Shown here piece after piece: positions 17,138 through 24,630 of a stretch of 64,000 bases of DNA. The stretch spans positions 1,830,501-1,894,500 of the forward strand of contig NZ_CP010978.1 of NCBI RefSeq assembly GCF_000271665.2, written 5' to 3'. How positions within the stretch are numbered: position 1 is the stretch's first letter; each line of letters opens with the position of its first letter. Below the pieces are notes generated by a model that worked only from the letters and a program-made list of their open reading frames with translations, was not told the origin of the DNA and did not search any database. Both the position numbers and the translations under genes were made by a program. Source of the stretch: Pelosinus fermentans JBW45. Its GTDB lineage: Bacteria > Bacillota > Negativicutes > DSM-13327.

Positions 17138-17139
17138 GC

Positions 17140-18069
17140 ATGAACGAGGAGGAAGAAGAGAAGAAGCAAAATGAATTAAATAATTACCTGCGTGATTTAT
17201 CTGCTGATTCATATAACGATGAGAAGCTTATTGATAAATCACGCATTTTATTGAGCATTTACGATGGTAAATTTAGACATTCATACTCTCAAATCCTTGG
17301 AGTTATTTTTGATATAAAAAAGCAAGCAGAGAATAGTCATAATCAGTCTTCTGTTTCATTGGATTACTTATCAGATAATATTCAATCATTTAAAAATATT
17401 GTAATTAAACATGATGACTTTAACAAAAAAGCAACGCCTCTGAGTAAATTGTATGATCATGTTATGCTAGAAATTTCTCGTTTGAACTATATTGGAATTT
17501 TAAGTGGCAAACAAAGTGACTTGGAAACAGGAATCAGAGACAGCCAAACAAAACTCGAAAGAGGTACTCAAAAGCTTGATGATGAATCAAAGAAGCTGGA
17601 AACTGCTAAAGCTAGTTTGGATAAAACCATAGAGGAAACCGAAAATTTAAAAACAGAGGTAGTTACCATAATCGGCATATTTGCAGCTATCATGCTTGCA
17701 TTTGTAGGTGGAATGAATTTTACAAGTGCAACATTAACTAGTATGCATCAGTCCTCTATATATAAAGTTGCATTTATTTCTGTTATTTGTGGATTCACAT
17801 TTTTTAATACCATTCTTTGCCTGATGTATATTGTTTCAAGAATGACAAAAAGAAATATTTATTCTCAATGTAATAATGGTGATTGTATTGATGGTCAATG
17901 TGAGGAAGCTTGCGGTTTAGGAACTAAGATCAAGAAAAGATTACCCTATGTTTATTGGATAAATAGCATATTGTTATGGGGTTTAGTAATTGTAGTGTTG
18001 GCATGGTTCATAGAAGTTAAGACAATTGCTGGATGGGTAAGATCTTTAGTTTGGCGTACATTTAATTAG
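17140..18069 (+). CDS. Coiled-coil three-TM membrane protein, candidate toxin of the Panacea pair
   Basis: This 309-residue protein has an acidic N-terminus (EEEEEKK), a helical cytoplasmic region, a coiled coil at about 125-172 (DLETGIRDSQTKLERG; KLDDESKKLETAKASLDKTI) and hydrophobic segments near residues 174-194, 211-234 and 272-292. A Cys-rich loop (CNNGDCIDGQCEEACG) lies between the last two segments. I know no named family for the whole protein. Start spacing of two bases after the Panacea gene implies translational coupling. Membrane toxins are among the partners known for Panacea antitoxins, so membrane damage as an abortive-infection or exclusion effect is a reasonable hypothesis. 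It could alternatively be an unrelated membrane sensor. Confidence 0.65.
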   Translation: MNEEEEEKKQNELNNYLRDLSADSYNDEKLIDKSRILLSIYDGKFRHSYSQILGVIFDIKKQAENSHNQSSVSLDYLSDNIQSFKNIVIKHDDFNKKATPLSKLYDHVMLEISRLNYIGILSGKQSDLETGIRDSQTKLERGTQKLDDESKKLETAKASLDKTIEETENLKTEVVTIIGIFAAIMLAFVGGMNFTSATLTSMHQSSIYKVAFISVICGFTFFNTILCLMYIVSRMTKRNIYSQCNNGDCIDGQCEEACGLGTKIKKRLPYVYWINSILLWGLVIVVLAWFIEVKTIAGWVRSLVWRTFN

Positions 18070-18141
18070 ATTGGACAGACTGAAGTGTATTTGAAATTAG
18101 CCTTTAAAAACATTTAAAGATAATTCTACTTATAATCTAAG

Positions 18142-18152
18142 TGGCAGCAAGT
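18142..18152 (+). repeat. Right copy of 11-bp direct repeat TGGCAGCAAGT
   Basis: This is identical to 16526-16536. Here the codons following it (reading W-Q-Q-V-V-N-K-I-N-K-Q) look like an orphaned protein C-terminus, continuing similarly to the left copy. It is followed by the terminator at 18181. Confidence 0.6.
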
Positions 18153-18180
18153 CGTTAACAAAATAAATAAACAAGTAACA

Positions 18181-18206
18181 ACCCTCGGACAATTCTGGGG
18201 GTTTTG
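18181..18206 (+). terminator. Terminator closing the accessory cassette
   Basis: The arms aaccctc and gggggtt (one T-G pair) are followed by TTTT. Together with the promoter at 16009 this defines a self-contained transcription cassette between tape-measure and distal tail genes. Confidence 0.6.
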
Positions 18207-18237
18207 CTATGCCCATAATATATACGGAGGTGATCCA

Positions 18238-19137
18238 ATGGCAACCTATAACGGTACAGCAAACAGCGTCCTTGAACTACTCAAGGGCGTTGTTGCTTTT
18301 TTAACGGATCCGGCTAACTTTGATGCTGGGAAAGCATGGACACTCATGTCCCCTGTAACACTTGCTAACATTGACACCCTGCAGGAAGTCATTCTAAAAG
18401 GTGCAGGAGATGGTGCAGATGAAATTTACGTAGGCATGAAACTTGTCACCACAGGAACACAAATTGACATTGTACTAAATGGTTTTGCTGGATATGACGC
18501 TGGTCTTGCATGGAGAGAACAACCTGGTGCTATTACCCAGACGAGCTTACCAACCATACCGCTGGTATCGAATACCTTCATGACCTTTTGGTTAAGCGCA
18601 AATTCAAGCAGGTTCATCCTAGTAATCGAATTATCCACTCAATATGAATCAGCCTATTTAGGCCTCATGAAGCCGATCGCCATTGAAAATCAGTACCCAT
18701 ATCCCTTAGTCATTGGTGGCAGTGCTTATGAAGGGGTGCTATGGACCGATACCAGTACAAACCATAGTTCTTTCATCTGCCCCGGAGCAGGTACCTATAC
18801 ATCCTTAGCCATCCGAAGACCAGACGGCTCTTGGCGGCTGGGTAAAAACCAAACCCTTGGAGATTTATGCGTCTGGCCCACCAATATTGCGCCCGTCAGA
18901 ACCCTTACCGTATTTGATGATGTACTTACGTTAGAAAATGTTATCATGTACCCCCTTTATCTATACGAGAATAACCCCATTGGCATGATTGGTCAATTTG
19001 ATGGCGTGTACTGGATTGGCAATCGGGAAGACTTAGCGACCAAAGACGGCGTCATTTATAATGGCAAGACCTATAAAGTATTCAACAACATTCAGCGCCG
19101 GGACAACGATTCCTACTTTACCATAGAGTGGTTTTAA
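18238..19137 (+). CDS. Virion structural protein, first of three tandem paralogs
   Basis: This 299-residue beta-rich protein, with an ATG behind ACGGAGGTG, shares an architecture with the next two genes. The N-terminus is a short helix that ends with a calculation-like alternation (NSVLELLKGVVAFLTD), then comes a W-x-x-Q-P-G motif (WREQPG at about residue 97), a WLSANSSRFILVIEL strand pair and a LGLMKP turn. These appear to be distal-tail or fibre-associated proteins. No named family is recognised; the paralogy is visible directly from the shared motifs and order. Confidence 0.65.
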   Translation: MATYNGTANSVLELLKGVVAFLTDPANFDAGKAWTLMSPVTLANIDTLQEVILKGAGDGADEIYVGMKLVTTGTQIDIVLNGFAGYDAGLAWREQPGAITQTSLPTIPLVSNTFMTFWLSANSSRFILVIELSTQYESAYLGLMKPIAIENQYPYPLVIGGSAYEGVLWTDTSTNHSSFICPGAGTYTSLAIRRPDGSWRLGKNQTLGDLCVWPTNIAPVRTLTVFDDVLTLENVIMYPLYLYENNPIGMIGQFDGVYWIGNREDLATKDGVIYNGKTYKVFNNIQRRDNDSYFTIEWF

Positions 19138-19150
19138 AGGTGGTGACATT

Positions 19151-20542
19151 ATGCCATACATTAAAGGTAAGGCAACCAGTTTACAGGATTTACTGGACAA
19201 AACCGTTGCGTGGGCAACCGATACTGAAATCCACGGTGACGATGCTTGGGAATTGGTGAGGAATGATCCTTGGCCGAGAGGCACGATCTTTAAGGCGAAG
19301 GGCGTCAATGGAATCAACAGCTGCTATATTGGAATCATGCTAGTGACCCACGTCAAGGGAGAATCGTATCGTAATTGGCTACTACAGACGAAAAACCTGT
19401 TAAGACACTTTGTAACGATACCCTCACTTTTTTTAGACACATCTGCAATCATTCACACCAATGGTGCAGATAACTTTGATGTTCTGAAAGATAAACTAGA
19501 TGCTACTAAGGGAAGAAACAATTATAAGTTATATGACATTGATATCGTAAACACCAGTGGAACCTCTCTCGCCTTTGGAGTATTTAAGCAGTACAATGAC
19601 GGCTTAGATTGGCATGAACAGCCTGGGTGCATTGAATTTGGTGACCTGGGACAATACCCGATGTACTATTCCATTACGGGTGGTCATACAAACGTAGCTC
19701 CTCCCCTTTATCCAGGCGTTGGTTACCCTGGATTTGGAATGCCCAGCGGTGAACCTTTAAGTGGATATTTTGATTATTGGTTAACAAAAGACGCAAGCCG
19801 AATAACGATTGTAATTAAAAACAGAGAACAGTGGGATATGGGCCATGCTGGAATGCTGATTCCGTTTCACGCTAATATGCAGTATGCCTTTCCTGCCATT
19901 GCTGCAGGATCGTGCACTGGCTTACGAACGGTTGGATCTTCAGATGTTAGTGGTGTTACGAAAGGGAGTAAAATCGACTACTCTTACAATAGTAATGATA
20001 TGTCTAGAAGCATGCCTTGCGCTCCATGCATAAATACAGGCACAAAAACACCAGAACATTCACAACTTAGTCTTTGTTTGCCGGATGGAAAATGGAATTT
20101 TTTTAGTAATTGGACACAAGAATTTAAAACAAATAGCAGTAGTGGTACTTATTTTACCTATGAAAGACCCGTGAGAACGGTAACTGGTAATATGCTAAAA
20201 CCGACCCGTAAAGATCTAACGCAAGTGTCAACGATTTTAGGCGATGATACCACGATCACAATAGAACCTCTTGAACTCTTTCAAGAGAATACTAGCCAAG
20301 GAAGCACTAATATGTTAGGAAGAATATGGAATATGTATTGGCCTGGGGATCCATACAATCGGTACGGTGAAGTAGAAATAAACAATCAGCCCTATTTGCT
20401 ATTGCCAAACTGCTGGGAAGAACGAGCATGGCATTTGCCTTCCTTTAATAAATTCGAAACCCCAGAAAACCTATTAGCGACAAGCAAGGAGATCATCAAA
20501 TACGGGAAACAATTTAAAATGCTAATACGATTGGAGGAATAA
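19151..20542 (+). CDS. Virion structural protein, second tandem paralog
   Basis: This 463-residue protein repeats the plan of the preceding gene: N-terminal ATSLQDLLDKTVAWATD, then W-H-E-Q-P-G near residue 159, a YWLTKDASRITIVIKN strand pair and an AGMLIPFHANMQYAFPAI segment. It is longer by an N-terminal insertion (about residues 60-140) and a Gly/Pro-rich loop after the motif. SD AAAGGTGG precedes the start. It is probably part of the distal tail or adhesion complex. The precise role is unknown. Confidence 0.65.
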   Translation: MPYIKGKATSLQDLLDKTVAWATDTEIHGDDAWELVRNDPWPRGTIFKAKGVNGINSCYIGIMLVTHVKGESYRNWLLQTKNLLRHFVTIPSLFLDTSAIIHTNGADNFDVLKDKLDATKGRNNYKLYDIDIVNTSGTSLAFGVFKQYNDGLDWHEQPGCIEFGDLGQYPMYYSITGGHTNVAPPLYPGVGYPGFGMPSGEPLSGYFDYWLTKDASRITIVIKNREQWDMGHAGMLIPFHANMQYAFPAIAAGSCTGLRTVGSSDVSGVTKGSKIDYSYNSNDMSRSMPCAPCINTGTKTPEHSQLSLCLPDGKWNFFSNWTQEFKTNSSSGTYFTYERPVRTVTGNMLKPTRKDLTQVSTILGDDTTITIEPLELFQENTSQGSTNMLGRIWNMYWPGDPYNRYGEVEINNQPYLLLPNCWEERAWHLPSFNKFETPENLLATSKEIIKYGKQFKMLIRLEE

Positions 20543-20544
20543 AC

Positions 20545-21615
20545 ATGGCCTATTCTAAAGTTACTATCAATAATCCTAACGAATTCTTGCTAGCTTTAAG
20601 AGCCTTTGCTGTTGCGAATGGCTGGACGACACTAGTGGAAGCTGATGACCTCCCTATTGACGGCACAGCGACAACCGACGGTAAACGCCTTGTGATGAAA
20701 AGTCCTAGCGGTGAAACGTATGCACACTTTAGAGCTGCAAACGGCAAAAAGATATTTAATACCCACACGACAGCCGGGCATATGTACGGTGTTGGTTTAA
20801 CGTGTTCTGCAGGGTTTACGGAAATCCCGGCAAGCGGTAAATGGTATGATCAGCCAGGGGTAACTAAAAGCGCCTCCAGCGAAGTAATTGGCGTAGGAAT
20901 TCCATTGCATACCGGGATTGCATGTGATGTGTATTTTAACCACATTGCAGCTCCTGCAGAGCTGATCATAGCCTCGGTGGAGTTGTATCCTGGATTATTT
21001 CAACATATCGCTGTAGGAGAACTGCAAAAGATTGGATCATGGACAGGCGGTACAATCTATAGTGCCAGCTGCAGCAGTTCGAAGATGTTTCCAACTGCTC
21101 TTGCTCAGGGAACCATCGAAGCTACCTGCGGTCATTTATTTGGCGTTAACACGGATGCTAATACCTTTTTACGGGCGAATATCGATGCAGCTCCCTTACG
21201 GACTCCAGAAGTATTGTGGGCTGGATGCGCTCCTGCTGCAGGATTTGGCTATACGGGTAAACGTATTGCTTTATCAGTTGTCAATCGTAACGCCTTAACA
21301 ACAGTTCCTAAAATTCCCCATTACGGCTATCTACAGTCCCAATCAGCAACGGACTATGGCAGAAATGTAAATACGCTAAATTGTATTTCTGTAAATCTGC
21401 CAATTGCCGTTTATGTACTGCGTGATCCGGATGGGTTGGAAAACTATAGCCAATGCGGATACATTCCAGGAGTGTACTGCATATCCACTCGCAATGTGGC
21501 TCCTGGCAGTATCTATAGTGTAGACTATCCATCCTCTGGAGTGAATTATCAAGCATTGCCCCAGACGAAAAGGGGAGGAACTCTTGGGTATGATGGATTG
21601 GCGATCAAGCAGTAA
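20545..21615 (+). CDS. Virion structural protein, third tandem paralog
   Basis: This 356-residue protein starts two bases after the previous stop behind TTGGAGGAATAAAC. It has the N-terminal FLLALRAFAVANGWTTLVE helix, the shared W-Y-D-Q-P-G motif (about residue 103) and a PAELIIASVELYPGLFQHIAVGEL segment matching the strand pair and turn of its two neighbours. The body is Ser/Gly/Tyr-rich with many cysteines. It may have diverged after duplication for a different position in the tail tip. Confidence 0.65.
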   Translation: MAYSKVTINNPNEFLLALRAFAVANGWTTLVEADDLPIDGTATTDGKRLVMKSPSGETYAHFRAANGKKIFNTHTTAGHMYGVGLTCSAGFTEIPASGKWYDQPGVTKSASSEVIGVGIPLHTGIACDVYFNHIAAPAELIIASVELYPGLFQHIAVGELQKIGSWTGGTIYSASCSSSKMFPTALAQGTIEATCGHLFGVNTDANTFLRANIDAAPLRTPEVLWAGCAPAAGFGYTGKRIALSVVNRNALTTVPKIPHYGYLQSQSATDYGRNVNTLNCISVNLPIAVYVLRDPDGLENYSQCGYIPGVYCISTRNVAPGSIYSVDYPSSGVNYQALPQTKRGGTLGYDGLAIKQ

Positions 21616-21627
21616 GGAGGCATTGCA

Positions 21628-22494
21628 ATGGCTGATACCATCTCGTTTATGTACTCAGACCCGACACTTACGACTAGCGGCAGCGCCTCTTTAAAAGGAG
21701 ATACGGGGGCTGCCGATCTTACAAGGCTGTTTTATAATGCCAATCAGTCCATCATTACTAACAATAACTTTACCTGGGGATCATTAAAATACAGTAACAA
21801 GACTTGGGGAGAAACAAAGCCTTTACTGTATACCAATCCCGCATACGACTATTTTTGGGATATTGAAGCATCCTCTTTTATCGTAACCGATAATACGGGT
21901 GCAGTAACGGAACTCTCCCCGATTCACACCATCAAAGAGTTACAAGTTTCCTGGGGAGTGCTAACTAGCATACAGTTTATGAAACGCCGCATTAAAATTG
22001 AGGACCTGTTTCTAAAGGCTTTGAGAGATGATGCGAAAAGGGATTCTTACTTTGAGTCAATCGGTAACCTCATGTATAACGATTACTTAGAAGATAGTAG
22101 TCAACACGCTATCTTTAATCGGCTTTCAGACTACGATACGGCTTATGCATCAGAAATGAACACGCAAATGGAAGAGCTTCATGGAGAAATTATGTTAGAA
22201 ACCATACTCATTCCAGATATGGCAGGACTGCAAGTTAGTAACAGGTACCCGTTGGATATAACAGAGGGGACCTTGGATATGCATCCTGAAAGATCCGAAA
22301 ACAAGAAACATGGAACCAAATTTAATGAGGGACATTGGCTAATGATAGCATTGTTCGCTCAGCAGCTATTAAGTTCAGACAGTAAAATCATTTATGAACC
22401 GTGGATGCTATACGCTACGTTTCAGTGGTATTTTAACACGGTCCATGTTGCAACGAATAACAGGCAAATCTTTGATTTATCTCCAAGGTGGTGA
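21628..22494 (+). CDS. Virion-associated protein of unknown function, 288 aa
   Basis: An SD of TAAGGAGG and an ATG start a 288-residue protein with an N-terminal beta region rich in Thr/Ser/Trp (FTWGSLKYSNKTWGET) and a helical C-terminal half (IEDLFLKALRDDAKRDSYFESI; FNEGHWLMIALFAQQLL). No family is recognised. It lies within the distal tail block and ends six bases before the next TTG start, so it is probably a tail component. Confidence 0.55.
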   Translation: MADTISFMYSDPTLTTSGSASLKGDTGAADLTRLFYNANQSIITNNNFTWGSLKYSNKTWGETKPLLYTNPAYDYFWDIEASSFIVTDNTGAVTELSPIHTIKELQVSWGVLTSIQFMKRRIKIEDLFLKALRDDAKRDSYFESIGNLMYNDYLEDSSQHAIFNRLSDYDTAYASEMNTQMEELHGEIMLETILIPDMAGLQVSNRYPLDITEGTLDMHPERSENKKHGTKFNEGHWLMIALFAQQLLSSDSKIIYEPWMLYATFQWYFNTVHVATNNRQIFDLSPRW

Positions 22495-22500
22495 GAAAGT

Positions 22501-23718
22501 TTGGCTACACAAATATCTGAAACCCTTGAGTTTAAAACCCAAATCCATAGATCATGGGAAAACATCGAGCAGCGTATGGCGTTGCGGAAATATCCAAGGC
22601 GATCCGTATCCTATGATTATTATGGAATGACGGCATCCCAAAGTCAGTATTTACGTGCCTTATCCTATGCGAAACAAAATGAACAAATAGAAATCCCCTT
22701 ATGGCAAGCTGCCTGCAGGTTAACCGAAAATGCTTATGCTAATCACTCCATCCTGCATGTAACGCCCCAAGACCTGTGGCAATTTAGAGGCTGCAGCGGG
22801 ATAATCTTTTGGCATAATGATACAAGTGGTGGAGAGCGATATTTTACCAATGCGATACATGGTGACGGATCCATTCAGTTAACGGAAGTCATCGAACGGA
22901 ATTATCTGAGTAAACAGATTGCTATCCTGCCTGTATCCTATGGGTATTTAAAACCAGAAGATGATTACTCTTCCTATACGGATTCACATGTAACGATGCA
23001 ATTAAACGTTGACTTGCAATCGGATTATGCAAAGATTTATTTGCCAACATCATTAGACGAAAATCATTTTGAAATTTGGGGAACAAAAACACCTTTTCAA
23101 AATGAAATTCCTGCAAGTTACGCTGGAGTAGACCTGTTTCCACTTGCCCCGTCATGGACCAAAGATTTATCATCCAATTTTACTAGGAACGCTACTATGC
23201 TGGATAATACGAGCGGGATTGTAAAATACGACTTAAAAAGTATAAACGGATCGGAAAACAAAGAAATTGAATATGTTCTTGCCACCAGGTCGGAAATTAA
23301 TAACTTCCAGCGTTTTTTTACAAAATGTAAAGGTCGCTGGAAGTCTTTTTATGCACCTACCTGGCTAAGTGATATGGTGCTGGTGGAAGATGTGCCGAAA
23401 GGCCAATCCTATATGATGGTAGACTGGTCTTTGTACTGGAAGTATTACACAAGCATGGTACGGCGGAAACTGATCGTTGTATTTTTAAAATCAGGAAGCG
23501 TAAGGACAATACGAATTGCTGGATACTCTACCGATGAAACAGGCAAGTTTGGCAAGGTATATTTAGATTCGCCAATCAGTGCAGAACTACTTAAAAAAGA
23601 TGTTGTGATGATATCCTTTCTGTGCAGATATCGATTTGATAGTGACACACTGACAACGGAGTATGATACCACAGGGACTGCCACGATTTCAACGGTTCTT
23701 ACGGAGGTGACGATATAA
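22501..23718 (+). CDS. Distal tail protein, DUF2460-like
   Basis: The TTG start lies behind CCAAGGTGGTGAG. In this 405-residue protein the C-terminal third has the pattern NNFQRFFTKCKGRWKSFYAPTWLSDM followed by a strand-rich tail, reminiscent of the DUF2460/gene-transfer-agent-like distal tail proteins that have a helix FFxxCKGRxxSFxxPxW. The N-terminus (FKTQIHRSWENIEQRMALRKYPRRSVSYDYY) is also typical of such tail proteins. It directly precedes a BR0599-type protein and a tail-tip protein, the conserved order of this tail type. Confidence 0.6.
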   Translation: MATQISETLEFKTQIHRSWENIEQRMALRKYPRRSVSYDYYGMTASQSQYLRALSYAKQNEQIEIPLWQAACRLTENAYANHSILHVTPQDLWQFRGCSGIIFWHNDTSGGERYFTNAIHGDGSIQLTEVIERNYLSKQIAILPVSYGYLKPEDDYSSYTDSHVTMQLNVDLQSDYAKIYLPTSLDENHFEIWGTKTPFQNEIPASYAGVDLFPLAPSWTKDLSSNFTRNATMLDNTSGIVKYDLKSINGSENKEIEYVLATRSEINNFQRFFTKCKGRWKSFYAPTWLSDMVLVEDVPKGQSYMMVDWSLYWKYYTSMVRRKLIVVFLKSGSVRTIRIAGYSTDETGKFGKVYLDSPISAELLKKDVVMISFLCRYRFDSDTLTTEYDTTGTATISTVLTEVTI

Positions 23719-23720
23719 CA

Positions 23721-24617
23721 ATGGCAGATAGTAATATAACAGCATATGAAAATTCAATGCAAGACGGCATTCCTTTGGAGTGCTATAAATTTGTGTATGG
23801 CAGCACTACGTATCTATATACCTCAGACCGGTTTGATGTATCCTTACAGGTGGTGACGAATGGGTTAACCAGTACGGAACACTATACTGCAAACTATATC
23901 AAGCGCAACGGAATCAAGCCATCCAGTCAAGGCGGGGATTCAGCAGTCACCATCACCGTGGATAAAGATAACGCTGTTGCTGCTTTGTTTAAAGGATCAC
24001 CACCTAGTAAACCCGTCATGCTAACGGTAATGCGTTTGCATGATCAAGATCATTCTGTATATGACAAAGTCTTTGTTGGTGAAATCACGCAAGCTGCTTT
24101 TCAAGATTCTGAGTGTACGCTAACCGTAAAAATAGAAAACTGGTTATCCCGTAAGCTGCCTAACTTTATGAGGCAGTTTTTTTGCTGCAATATTATTTAT
24201 GATGCTTCTTGTCGTTTGCATAAGGCTGATTACGCCAAAGAAATATACATTGATAGTGTGATTGCTTTAACGGTCACCTCTGCCAATTTAGCAAGTTATG
24301 GCGATCAGTATTTTGCTGGTGGATTGATGTATTATGGCGAGGATGTCCGCATGATCAGCAGCAATGTGGGTACAAAATTAACATTGAGATATCCGTTCCC
24401 CACAACACCATTAGGGACCGTTACCATATACCCTGGCTGCGATGGTCTATTTAAAACCTGTGCGGCAAGATTTCATAACACTCTTAATTTCTCCGGTTGC
24501 CCTTATGTTCCACCACAGAAAAGTAATGATGCTAAGGTAGGCAATGGCGTATACTGGGTAGACTCATCCGTTGTAAAACGTGATACCGATGGATATGTTG
24601 GGACTATTTCCATGTAG
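23721..24617 (+). CDS. Tail hub-associated protein, phage BR0599/DUF2163 family
   Basis: This 298-residue protein is recognisable from its C-terminal signature YPGCDGLFKTCAARFHNTLNFSGCPYVPP, which carries the conserved GCD, C and GxPxxP pattern of the BR0599 family. The N-terminal domain (residues 1-140) is a beta barrel-like segment (VTITVDKDNAVAALFKGSPPSKPVMLTVMRLHD). In related phages and gene transfer agents this gene lies between the distal tail protein and the tip protein. Conserved cysteines may bind an iron-sulfur cluster or zinc. Confidence 0.8.
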   Translation: MADSNITAYENSMQDGIPLECYKFVYGSTTYLYTSDRFDVSLQVVTNGLTSTEHYTANYIKRNGIKPSSQGGDSAVTITVDKDNAVAALFKGSPPSKPVMLTVMRLHDQDHSVYDKVFVGEITQAAFQDSECTLTVKIENWLSRKLPNFMRQFFCCNIIYDASCRLHKADYAKEIYIDSVIALTVTSANLASYGDQYFAGGLMYYGEDVRMISSNVGTKLTLRYPFPTTPLGTVTIYPGCDGLFKTCAARFHNTLNFSGCPYVPPQKSNDAKVGNGVYWVDSSVVKRDTDGYVGTISM

Positions 24618-24630
24618 GAGATGATAAATT

